Part shown: positions 44,224 through 51,998 of the stretch, piece by piece
Position numbering within the stretch: the stretch's first letter is position 1
Layout of the letters: every line of letters begins with the position of its first letter
Assembly (NCBI GenBank): GCA_011390345.1
Contig: JAABSP010000003.1
Coordinates: forward strand, 39,864-103,863
DNA length: 64,000 bases
Reading direction: 5' to 3'
Source of the DNA: Desulfobacteraceae bacterium
GTDB lineage: Bacteria > Desulfobacterota > Desulfobacteria > Desulfobacterales > JAABSP01
Notes under the pieces: model-generated
The model's input: only the letters and a program-made list of their open reading frames with translations
What the model was told of the DNA's origin: nothing
Database searches by the model: none
Position numbers and translations under genes: made by a program

Positions 44224-45296
44224 CCATCATCTATCAGTATGTGAGCCGGGAGATGATCAAATCCATGCTCATCGTCCTGGTGGTGGTGGTGAGCATCTAT
44301 GTTCTGATCGATTTCTTCGAAAAGATCGACAAATTTATGGATGCGGGGCTCCCCTTTTCAAAGGCCGCGATCTTCTTCGGGTTCAACGTCCCCTTTATCA
44401 TCGCGCAGATCCTGCCGGTCTGTGTGCTCCTTTCGGTGCTCATCGTCTTCGGTCTGATGGGCCGGCAGAACGAGATCCTGGCGCTCAAGAGCAGCGGGGT
44501 GAGCGTCTATGCCCTGGTTCGTCCGGTCTTTACCATTGGCGTGGCCAGCACGATTCTGCTCTTCTTCTTTACCGAGTGGGTGGTTCCCATCACCTCGGCA
44601 AAGGCCAACCGGATCTGGCTGCAGGAGGTGAAGCAGAAATCCGCGGTGATCTCCAAGGAGAAGAATATCTGGATCAGAGAGGACCGGGAGATCCTCTATA
44701 TCCGATATTACAACAGCGCACACGAGGCCATGTACGGCGTCACCCTCTACAATTTCGACGAAGATTTCGGACTGGCGCAGCGGATCGACGCGAAGCGGGG
44801 GGTTTTCCAGGGAAAGCGATGGATGCTCTACAATGTGATGGAGCAGGAGCGGAAACCGGAGACCGGGACCTATGATGTCCATTTTCTGCCGGCCCGGTAT
44901 ATCGAATTCAACCTCCTGCCCAATGATCTGAAGACAGTGGTCAAAACCTCCGAGGAGATGAATTTCAAGGAACTGCTGGCCTATGTGCGGAAGGTGGAGA
45001 GTGAGGGGTATGACGCCACCCTCTACCGGGTGGATCTCCATGCAAAGATCGCATTTCCCTTTATCTGCATCATTCTTTCGGTGGTCGGCTCCGGGGTGGC
45101 TTTAAGAAAGCGGATGAAGGAGGGGATGCCGGCCAGCATCGCCTATGGTCTGGGGCTGGTCTTTCTCTACTGGATTTTCTACAGCTTCTGCATCTCCCTG
45201 GGATATGCGGGAATGATGCCGCCGGTGGCCGCGGCCTGGGCCGCAAATCTCATCTTCTTCTGCCTTGGGATCATCCTGCTGCTCAATGCGGAGTGA
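44220..45296 (+). CDS. lptG: LPS export permease LptG
   Basis: A 358-residue partner of LptF in the LPS exporter. ATG 44220 overlaps the lptF stop; the open frame from 44079 is just overlap with lptF. YQYVSREMIKSMLIVLVVVV begins the first helix, the coupling region reads NEILALKSSGVSVYALV, a periplasmic jellyroll domain follows, and the last helices include AFPFICIILSVVGSGVALR and PPVAAAWAANLIFF. Length and topology are normal. It is followed 28 bases later by the Kdo transferase gene, giving one LPS operon. Confidence 0.93.
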   Translation: MTIIYQYVSREMIKSMLIVLVVVVSIYVLIDFFEKIDKFMDAGLPFSKAAIFFGFNVPFIIAQILPVCVLLSVLIVFGLMGRQNEILALKSSGVSVYALVRPVFTIGVASTILLFFFTEWVVPITSAKANRIWLQEVKQKSAVISKEKNIWIREDREILYIRYYNSAHEAMYGVTLYNFDEDFGLAQRIDAKRGVFQGKRWMLYNVMEQERKPETGTYDVHFLPARYIEFNLLPNDLKTVVKTSEEMNFKELLAYVRKVESEGYDATLYRVDLHAKIAFPFICIILSVVGSGVALRKRMKEGMPASIAYGLGLVFLYWIFYSFCISLGYAGMMPPVAAAWAANLIFFCLGIILLLNAE

Positions 45297-45324
45297 TAAG
45301 GACGGAATATCCAAAGGGGGCGCG

Positions 45325-46611
45325 ATGATGCTTTTCTACAATATTCTTCTGACCGGCGTTATCCTTCCCCTGATACCATTCTGGGCCGTTTCCGAAAAGC
45401 GGAAGAAGCTTTTCCGGCAGCGAATTGGCCTTCGGCTTCCAAATATTCCCCGGAAAAGAGAGCCCACCCTCTGGGTTCATGCGCTTTCCGTGGGAGAGGT
45501 CATCTCCGCGATTCCGCTGGTAAAGCATCTTCGGGCGCAATATCCCGATGCGATGCTTCTCTTCTCCGCATCGACCCGCACCGGGTTTTCCATCGCGGAG
45601 CAGCGGCTGGGAGAGGTTGCCGACGGGATCTTTCCCTTTCCCCTGGATCTGATCTTTTCGGTTCGGCGGGTTGTACGGCATATAGACCCGGACCTGATGA
45701 TTCTGGTGGAGACGGATATCTGGCCCAACTTTCTCCATGAGATGGAAAAGCGGAAAGTGCCGGTGCTTCTGGTCAACGGACGCCTGTCGGATAAATCCTT
45801 CAAAGGATACAAAAGGCTCTCTCCCTTTTCAGATCGGATCTTCGGCAAGTTCTCCCATATCTGCGCACAATCTCCGGAAGATAGACGGCGCTTTCGGCGT
45901 CTCGGAGTTTTGCCGGAGCGGTTGACATGGGTGGGCAGCCTGAAGTTCGAAGGGGAGATCCGCGCGATTCCGGATGTGGGGCTCCGAAAGATGCGGAAAA
46001 CCCTTTTCATTTCGGACCATCGGCGCATCATCGTGGCCGGCAGCACCCATCCGGGCGAGGAGGCGATGCTGGCCAATGCCTTTTTTAAGTTGAAGAAAGA
46101 AGAGGAGGATCTTTCCCTGATCCTGGTTCCCCGAAATCCGGATCGGGCCGATGAGATCCTGTCGATTTTCGAGGGATCGAATTTCAATGCTGTCCGATAT
46201 CAGGATCTTCTGCAGGGAAAAGCGCCCTCCCATGCGTCGGATGTGGTCGTGATCGATCTGATCGGGCTGTTGAAGGATCTGTACGCTGTTGCCGATATCG
46301 CTTTTGTGGGCGGAAGTCTGGTTCCCTTTGGCGGACACAATCCCCTGGAGCCGGCCGGTTTTGCTGTTCCGGTCTTTTTCGGGCCGCACATGGGATCATT
46401 CCGGGAGATCTCGAAGATGCTTCTCTCTGCGGGCGGAGCCCTTCAGGTGCGGGATGAAGATGAACTGTATCGATCTTTTTCCGGACTTTTCAATGATGAG
46501 CAGCGGCGAGAGGCACAGGGGCTTCGAGCCAGAGGTGTGCTGGAGAAAAACCGTGGAGCGCTCTCGAAGACCTTGGATTTGATCCGGGGATTTCTTCGGG
46601 CATCTCTGTAG
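45325..46611 (+). CDS. waaA: Kdo (3-deoxy-D-manno-octulosonate) transferase, copy 1
   Basis: A 428-residue membrane-associated GT-B glycosyltransferase that adds Kdo to lipid IVA. It starts at ATG 45325 after AAAGGGGG. The N-terminal hydrophobic anchor is FYNILLTGVILPLIPFW; the catalytic Glu is in HALSVGEVISA; the acceptor/donor motifs include VETDIWPNF, RLSDKSFKGY, AGSTHPGEE, PRNPDRADEI and GGHNPLEPA. All expected motifs are present. It lies between lptG and lpxK, matching the order of substrate processing. A second homologue lies at 48.5-49.8 kb on the other strand. Confidence 0.94.
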   Translation: MMLFYNILLTGVILPLIPFWAVSEKRKKLFRQRIGLRLPNIPRKREPTLWVHALSVGEVISAIPLVKHLRAQYPDAMLLFSASTRTGFSIAEQRLGEVADGIFPFPLDLIFSVRRVVRHIDPDLMILVETDIWPNFLHEMEKRKVPVLLVNGRLSDKSFKGYKRLSPFSDRIFGKFSHICAQSPEDRRRFRRLGVLPERLTWVGSLKFEGEIRAIPDVGLRKMRKTLFISDHRRIIVAGSTHPGEEAMLANAFFKLKKEEEDLSLILVPRNPDRADEILSIFEGSNFNAVRYQDLLQGKAPSHASDVVVIDLIGLLKDLYAVADIAFVGGSLVPFGGHNPLEPAGFAVPVFFGPHMGSFREISKMLLSAGGALQVRDEDELYRSFSGLFNDEQRREAQGLRARGVLEKNRGALSKTLDLIRGFLRASL

Positions 46612-46626
46612 TCGCGAATCCGTTTT

Positions 46627-47787
46627 ATGGGCTCGATCAAAATGGCCACGATTAAAATGGAGGTTGAGAGGATTATCAGCTCTCATCAAAAGTATCCGCT
46701 CCTTTCACCGGCCACCCTTCTCTATGGACTTTCGGTCGGATATGGGGGCATGGTCCATCTTCGATCCCGGCTATATGGGACCGGTCTCCTGCCCCGGAAA
46801 AAACTTCCCTGTCCGGTGGTCTCCGTCGGGAATCTGACAGCCGGGGGAACCGGTAAGACGCCCATGACCCAGTATCTTGCCCGCGGTTTTGCCCAATTCG
46901 GAGCAAAGGCCGCCATCGTCAGCCGGGGCTATGGCGGAAGAGCCCAGAAATCGGGCGGAGTGGTGAGCGACGGAGCCAATCTTTTCCTTGGGCCCGAAGA
47001 TGCCGGAGATGAGCCATACATGATGGCCGCATCCCTTCCCGGGGTTCCGGTGATTGTGGGAGGAGACCGGTTTGCCGGGGGGATTAGCGCAGTAGAGCGA
47101 TTCTGTCCCGACGTGATCCTTCTGGATGACGGGTTCCAGCACCTGCGGCTCCATAGGGATCTCGATCTTCTGCTGATGGATGGAAGATATCCCCTGGGAA
47201 ACGGCCATATCCTGCCCCGGGGGGCCCTGCGGGAGCCGGCATCGGCATCGGCCCGCGCGGATGCCATCATCTTCACCCGCTCTGATGGAGAGATCGGTGA
47301 TCTTACCCGAATTGAACCCTTTGTGGGGAATATTCCCCGATTCCAATCCATGCATCGGCCCGCCATCCGAATGCGGATATCGGCATCAAATGCCCTGGAA
47401 TCAGAGGCCCCGGAATCAGAGGTTGTCCAAAAACCTTCCACCAAGAATTTTCCCTTATCGGGCCGCCGGATCTATGCCTTTTCCGGCATCGCGGACAATC
47501 ATGGCTTTCGCGGTTCATTGGAAAAAGAGGGGGGAAACATCTGCGGGTTTCAAAATTTTCCGGATCATTACGCGTATGGGCCATCAGATATCCGTGAGAT
47601 CATGGAGCGCGGAAAATCATCCGGCGCGGAGATCTTTGCCACCACAGAAAAGGATTATGTCCGTATCCGGGGAAAATATAGGTGGCGTCCGGAACTGCTG
47701 GTAATGGGTGTCGATATCGATTTCGGAAATGACGGCAAGCCCTTTGATGCCTTTATTCGGCGCTGTATTTCTCCTGGGACTGGCTGA
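46627..47787 (+). CDS. lpxK: Tetraacyldisaccharide 4'-kinase LpxK
   Basis: A 386-residue inner-membrane kinase that phosphorylates the lipid A disaccharide at the 4' position. The family P-loop [18 protein letters not shown] (about 67-85), SRGYGG and [19 protein letters not shown] are all present. The N-terminus carries an imperfect 15-base duplication (GSIKM / ATIKM), so three Met codons (46627, 46642, 46657) compete as start. A linker of about 25 residues rich in Glu/Ser ([17 protein letters not shown]) near 255 is longer than usual. The end overlaps the convergent kdsB by 35 bases. Confidence 0.94.
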   Translation: MGSIKMATIKMEVERIISSHQKYPLLSPATLLYGLSVGYGGMVHLRSRLYGTGLLPRKKLPCPVVSVGNLTAGGTGKTPMTQYLARGFAQFGAKAAIVSRGYGGRAQKSGGVVSDGANLFLGPEDAGDEPYMMAASLPGVPVIVGGDRFAGGISAVERFCPDVILLDDGFQHLRLHRDLDLLLMDGRYPLGNGHILPRGALREPASASARADAIIFTRSDGEIGDLTRIEPFVGNIPRFQSMHRPAIRMRISASNALESEAPESEVVQKPSTKNFPLSGRRIYAFSGIADNHGFRGSLEKEGGNICGFQNFPDHYAYGPSDIREIMERGKSSGAEIFATTEKDYVRIRGKYRWRPELLVMGVDIDFGNDGKPFDAFIRRCISPGTG

Positions 47788-48544
47788 TCATCTCCGCCAG
47801 CATACGGGAGGCTCTTGGGATGTCCTCGGGCCGATCCACGCCGATGCTCTGAAACCGGGTGATCTCCACATGAATGGGGATGTTGTTTTCCAGAAGGCGG
47901 AGCTGCTCCAGCTTCTCCAGTCTTTCCAAAGGGCTGGGGGGCAGGGAGACGAACTTCTCCAAGGCTTCCATGCGAAAGGCATAGAGGCCGATATGGCCGT
48001 AATAGCTCTTCTCCTTTTCATCCCGGTGATAGGGGATCATGGCCCGGGAGAAATAGAGCGCGCTTCCGGCTTCGGAAAAGACCACCTTGACCAGATCCGG
48101 AACCTGTGCCTCGTTTGCCGGTATGGGCCGGGCAAGAGTGGAGACTCGGATTTTGGGATTTGAAAAGGGGCTGAGGAGCTGGGTGAGCATCTCCGGCTCC
48201 AGGGCCGGCTCATCCCCCTGGATATTTACCACCACCGCATTCTTCGGAATCCTGAGCTGTTGTGCCGCCTCCATCACCCGGTCCGTTCCGCTCTCATGAT
48301 CGAAGCGTGTGAGCACCGCGGGGATTCTCAGCGCCTCCGCGGTCAGCATGATCCGGTCATCATCGGTGGCCACCACCACCTTTTTCAGATAGGGGCACTG
48401 GCGGGCCCGCTGATAGACATGCCAGATCATCGGCTTTCCCAGAATATCGGCCAACGGCTTTCCGGGAAATCGGGTAGAGGCGTATCTTGCCGGAATGATC
48501 CCGTAGCAGGGGGGGAGATTTTTCGTGTGCGCTGAATTGTTCAC
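47753..48544 (-). CDS. kdsB: CMP-Kdo synthetase KdsB
   Basis: A 263-residue cytoplasmic enzyme activating Kdo with CTP for transfer by WaaA. Motifs: [17 protein letters not shown] at the N-terminus, [48 protein letters not shown] and [11 protein letters not shown]. Length is slightly above the usual 245-250 because of a short N-terminal extension. It overlaps the downstream-lying second Kdo transferase gene by four bases (ATGA), so both are translated together, and converges on lpxK with overlapping ends. Confidence 0.96.
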   Translation of the reverse strand: MNNSAHTKNLPPCYGIIPARYASTRFPGKPLADILGKPMIWHVYQRARQCPYLKKVVVATDDDRIMLTAEALRIPAVLTRFDHESGTDRVMEAAQQLRIPKNAVVVNIQGDEPALEPEMLTQLLSPFSNPKIRVSTLARPIPANEAQVPDLVKVVFSEAGSALYFSRAMIPYHRDEKEKSYYGHIGLYAFRMEALEKFVSLPPSPLERLEKLEQLRLLENNIPIHVEITRFQSIGVDRPEDIPRASRMLAEMISQSQEKYSAE

Positions 48545-49848
48545 GTTTCCTCGATGCCTCCGTTGCCATTTTCCAGTAGGTTGCCGATGGTTCTGCAGAC
48601 CCTTTCGATGCCGCCTTGTCGGGATCGAATGTAATGTAAGGCGGATTTGCGAACACTGTCAAGCTGTTGTGGCTGACGAAGCTGCTGCGCCAGCGCATCG
48701 GCCCCCTCCCGCCAGTTTCGGACCACCATTAAAAGCCCCTGATCGATAATCTCCTGGCCCACCCAGGAAAAGTTCTCCCACCAGGGGCCGATCACCGGAA
48801 CGATCCCATAGGCGAGCGGCTCCAGAAAGTTCTGCCCGCCCAACGGCGCAAGGCTTCCCCCCACAAATGCGGCCCGGGCCGCGGCATAGGCGCGGGTGAG
48901 TTCCCCGAAGGTGTCCCACAGGATCACCGTACCCGGCGCAACAGGGCCTTCTGCCCGGGAGCGGAGAATCCAGGAAGACTTTATGCTGTCGAGACGATCT
49001 TTCCATGCATCGATCCGGTGCATGTGGCGGGGAAAGAGGCCGATCACCGCATTCGGAACCTTATGGAGGATATGTCCGATCATTTTCCCTACATCGGCCT
49101 CCTCCGGTTCCCGAACCGAGCCGAGCACGAGAAAAGGGGCATCTTCCGGAAATAGGGTAGGGCCGCTTTTCGTTGAATCCCCTTTTTCCCTGTGGGTAAT
49201 TGTTACGGCATCGAATTTGATATTGGGTATGGCGGAAACTGCGGCATCCGGAAAAAGCCCTCTGAATCGGCCGGCATCATCTGTTGAAATGGCCAGAACC
49301 GCATCCGGAGAGAGGCTCCTCCATAATCCCGGATAGATCAGATACCGGCGGCAGCTCTGCTCCGTCATTCTGCCGTTGGCGATGAGGATCGGGATCTTCT
49401 GCCCTTTTGCGGCCCGCAGAAGCCCGGGCCAGATCTCCGATTCCAGCAGCACCAGAGCCCGGGTTCCGGTCTGACGGATAACCTGCTCCATCCATCGGGG
49501 CCGGTCAAAGGGGCAATAGGCGAGATGGGCTTGGATCTTTTCCTTTTCCGAAAGGGAAGAAGCCGCGCAGCGCATGATCTCCATGCCCTGTCGGGTGTTG
49601 GTCGTGACTAGTGCTTTCAGGATTCCTCTGGGATTGAGATGATCCAGAACCTGTGCCGCGAGATAAGCCTCTCCGGCCGATGCGGCCTGCATCCAGAGGT
49701 CGATACCCTTCGGCAGAGGCCGCTGCAGAGTCCGCTCCTCCCACCCCTCGGCAAGGCGTCTGTTGCGGGAAAGAAGGGGAAGTGCCACTCGCCAGCTAAG
49801 ATCATACAGGGCAAAGAACCCTTTTTGAAGAAATCGCTCACGCATCAT
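48541..49848 (-). CDS. Kdo-transferase-like glycosyltransferase, copy 2
   Basis: A 435-residue homologue of WaaA, well diverged from the copy at 45.3 kb. N-terminal [13 protein letters not shown] anchors it; the catalytic-Glu motif is [11 protein letters not shown], with [43 protein letters not shown] and [16 protein letters not shown] at 49875 would extend it by nine residues; two ATG codons at 49848/49845 follow AGGGTG. Coupled to kdsB. It may add a second Kdo or another ulosonic acid, or act on a different acceptor. Which of the two copies is the housekeeping transferase cannot be told from sequence alone. Confidence 0.88.
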   Translation of the reverse strand: MMRERFLQKGFFALYDLSWRVALPLLSRNRRLAEGWEERTLQRPLPKGIDLWMQAASAGEAYLAAQVLDHLNPRGILKALVTTNTRQGMEIMRCAASSLSEKEKIQAHLAYCPFDRPRWMEQVIRQTGTRALVLLESEIWPGLLRAAKGQKIPILIANGRMTEQSCRRYLIYPGLWRSLSPDAVLAISTDDAGRFRGLFPDAAVSAIPNIKFDAVTITHREKGDSTKSGPTLFPEDAPFLVLGSVREPEEADVGKMIGHILHKVPNAVIGLFPRHMHRIDAWKDRLDSIKSSWILRSRAEGPVAPGTVILWDTFGELTRAYAAARAAFVGGSLAPLGGQNFLEPLAYGIVPVIGPWWENFSWVGQEIIDQGLLMVVRNWREGADALAQQLRQPQQLDSVRKSALHYIRSRQGGIERVCRTIGNLLENGNGGIEET

Positions 49849-49987
49849 CACCCTATGGATGTAGCACAGGTCCACCTCGACTTCAACAGCCTATTGTCGA
49901 TAATGCGGGAATTCTACAGCTTTTACCGGGGGAGAAGGATCCGCGGGAATGGCCGGAGGCGCAGATTTTTCCACCTCCGGCAGATCA

Positions 49988-50842
49988 CTATTGGGCGGAC
50001 TTTTCCTTTATACGGCCTGCGATCTCAAAAAACGCGCGGGTCACGGCCGAATCAGCATGGGTATCCTGATAGGAGATCCCTGCATCTCCGGCCTTCACCA
50101 GCTCCGGATCGATGGGAATTTTGCCCAGAAAGGTCAGGCCGAAGCTCTGGGCGGTCTTCTCTCCGCCGCCCTCTCCGAAAAGATCGATGGTCTCGCTGCA
50201 GTGAGGGCAGGCCAGGCCGCTCATGTTCTCGATCAGGCCCAAAATCTCCATCTTGACGATCCTGCAGAAGTTGATCGATTTGCGGACATCGGCCAGAGCC
50301 ACCTCCTGGGGGGTGGTGACGATGACGGCCTTTGCGTCTTTGACCACCTGCGCGACCGAAAGGGGCTCATCTCCGGTTCCCGGAGGTGCATCGATGATCA
50401 GATAGTCGAGATCCCCCCATTCCACATCTCCGATGAACTGGCGGATCGCGGAGTGCTTCATGGGCCCCCGCCAGATGATCGCGTCATCCCGGCTCCGGCT
50501 CAACGACTCGATGGAGACCGCAGTGAGGTTGTCGGAATATTTCATGGGGGAGAGCTTGTTCTCCGGCGTTACATCTAAAAGCCCTTCAAAACCGAGCATC
50601 CGGGGCACATCGGGCCCGTGGATGTCCACATCCATGATCCCGACCCTGGCTCCGGTTTTGGCCAGCGCGATGGCCAGATTGACCGAGACGCTCGTCTTGC
50701 CTACGCCGCCCTTGCCGCTCATGACGATCAGCTTGTTCTTGATTTTTCCCAGAGATGACGCAATCGCGGCATCCTGATCCGCCATGGATCTCTGGTCCCC
50801 TGCAGGGGGCGGGCTGCAGCCGCTTTCTCCACATTCTCCCAT
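49988..50842 (-). CDS. Mrp/NBP35-type P-loop ATPase
   Basis: A 284-residue cytoplasmic MinD/Mrp-family ATPase, a carrier or assembly factor for Fe-S clusters. The deviant Walker A is SGKGGVGKTSVSVNLA; DVDIHGPDVPRML and IIDAPPGTGDEPLS follow; the cluster-bridging Cys pair is in LACPHCSETIDLFG. A short N-terminal extension has two more Cys (GECGESGCSPPP), as in NBP35-like members of anaerobes. Upstream on the strand are NifX-like and DUF134 genes. This trio is common in sulfate reducers and methanogens and points to Fe-S or Mo/Fe cofactor handling. Confidence 0.93.
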   Translation of the reverse strand: MGECGESGCSPPPAGDQRSMADQDAAIASSLGKIKNKLIVMSGKGGVGKTSVSVNLAIALAKTGARVGIMDVDIHGPDVPRMLGFEGLLDVTPENKLSPMKYSDNLTAVSIESLSRSRDDAIIWRGPMKHSAIRQFIGDVEWGDLDYLIIDAPPGTGDEPLSVAQVVKDAKAVIVTTPQEVALADVRKSINFCRIVKMEILGLIENMSGLACPHCSETIDLFGEGGGEKTAQSFGLTFLGKIPIDPELVKAGDAGISYQDTHADSAVTRAFFEIAGRIKEKSAQ

Positions 50843-50978
50843 AGTCTGGTTCTCCTCATTATTGTGGATTTATGGATTTTGAAAAAGAAAAAATTGATGT
50901 CTGAAGGCTGTTCATAGCCTTTGAGGTGCGATGGTATCAATGTTGGTCTGATGACCGGTGAATTCGGTCGGGAAGAAA

Positions 50979-51359
50979 TTATTCCGCAGTTTCCGCTGAT
51001 GTTGTTTCAATGATCTCCCCCGGCCCTTGGGATGGGGAATGTTCATTGTCGATAACCCTTCGGATCATATTTCCCGCGGCCTCTCCTGCGCCCGGGACTA
51101 CCCGGATGCCGGAAGCTTCGAGTTTTCGGTATGCACGGGGGCCGCAGGCTCCGGTGATGAGCAGTTCCGCGCCGAATTCGATCACATTTCGGCACGTCTG
51201 CAGCCCGGAGCCTTGGGCCAGGGAGGGATCGATCCGGTTTTCCTTCACCTGGAAAGAGACACTGTCGGTGTCCATGATCAGGATATGGGATGCTGCGCCA
51301 ATATGGGGCGCAATCGTATCCGAGAGTTCCTTCCCTTCAACTGCTGCTGCGATCCGCAT
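50979..51359 (-). CDS. NifX/NifB C-terminal-like dinitrogenase-cofactor-binding family protein
   Basis: A 126-residue protein with the NifX/NafY ribonuclease-H-like fold: AAAVEGKELSDTIAPHIGAA at the N-terminus, then IEFGAELLITGACGPRAYRKL and GIRVVPGAGEAAGN. In nitrogen fixers this fold holds the FeMo-cofactor precursor; stand-alone members in sulfate reducers are thought to bind Fe/Mo or Fe-S species, and no nif gene is nearby. It begins six bases after the DUF134 gene ends and is 136 bases ahead of the Mrp gene, so one unit is likely. Confidence 0.9.
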   Translation of the reverse strand: MRIAAAVEGKELSDTIAPHIGAASHILIMDTDSVSFQVKENRIDPSLAQGSGLQTCRNVIEFGAELLITGACGPRAYRKLEASGIRVVPGAGEAAGNMIRRVIDNEHSPSQGPGEIIETTSAETAE

Positions 51360-51365
51360 GGAAGA

Positions 51366-51809
51366 TCAGGCATCCTGAGTCGCGGTCTGTTCCTCTCTCA
51401 CCAGAATCCGCCGGAATACATTGCTCTTGCACTTGGGGCATCCTTCGGGACGGCCCGTTCCTCTGGGCTCCTCCCATTGGTTGTCACAGGTCTGACAGGC
51501 AAAAACCCGATCGCTTTCGGCAATGGTATAATGTCCGCCTTCCACCTTTATGGCTTTGCCGTTGATCAGGGAATCCGCGACGATTCCTCTTGCCCGCTGA
51601 ACGATCCGGCCGAAGGTGGCCCTGGAGACGCCCATCTCCTGCCCGGCCTCCTCATAGGAGAGGCCCAGCAGATCGGCCAGCCGAATGGCCTCCCGCTCGT
51701 CAATGGTGAGACAGACCTCCTCCAGATCTATCAGGGGGATGCCTCGGGGTTTGAAGTAGCTGATTTCCGGGTTGAAAGCTACGATTCTGTTCTTTTTAGG
51801 TCTTGCCAT
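51366..51809 (-). CDS. DUF134 helix-turn-helix protein with C-terminal zinc knuckle
   Basis: A 147-residue protein from ATG 51809 (AGGAG upstream). The DUF134 signature is complete: RPKKNRIVAFNPEISYFKP and IDEREAIRLADLLGLSYEEAG, followed by the recognition helix MGVSRATFGRIVQRAR. The C-terminal extension has two Cys pairs, FACQTCDNQW and GCPKCKSNVF, that should bind zinc or a redox metal. It probably regulates the linked NifX/Mrp genes. In the promoter side, TGAG-N6-CTCA (51840-51853) could be its operator, and TTGACT-N17-TAGTGT on the minus strand its promoter. Confidence 0.9.
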   Translation of the reverse strand: MARPKKNRIVAFNPEISYFKPRGIPLIDLEEVCLTIDEREAIRLADLLGLSYEEAGQEMGVSRATFGRIVQRARGIVADSLINGKAIKVEGGHYTIAESDRVFACQTCDNQWEEPRGTGRPEGCPKCKSNVFRRILVREEQTATQDA

Positions 51810-51920
51810 GGGGACTCCTGTATTTTTGATATATATAAATGAGATAATACTCAGTTTCGTTACACTAACCACTTAAAAAGAAAAAGTCAAGCCTTCTGAT
51901 GCCATTTTATGCAAATAGAC

Positions 51921-51949
51921 TTGATACTCCTTTTGAGTTCTGTTACAAA
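51921..51949 (+). promoter_or_regulatory. Candidate promoter of the alternative Hsp70 operon
   Basis: TTGATA (51921-51926), a 17-base spacer and TACAAA (51944-51949) lead toward ATG 51999. I see no CIRCE element (TTAGCACTC-N9-GAGTGCTAA) and no sigma-32-type pair in the 189-base divergent gap, so classical heat-shock control is not evident. Confidence 0.4.
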
Positions 51950-51998
51950 CATAAGGATATTTTGACAGAATTCAATTGGAGAGATCGATAAAGAGAGA

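Noticed and set aside
51810..51998. Heat-shock CIRCE operator or sigma-32 promoter before the chaperone operon
   Set aside because: I looked for TTAGCACTC/GAGTGCTAA and for CTTGAAA/CCCCAT-type boxes and found neither; only a sigma-70-like pair is visible.
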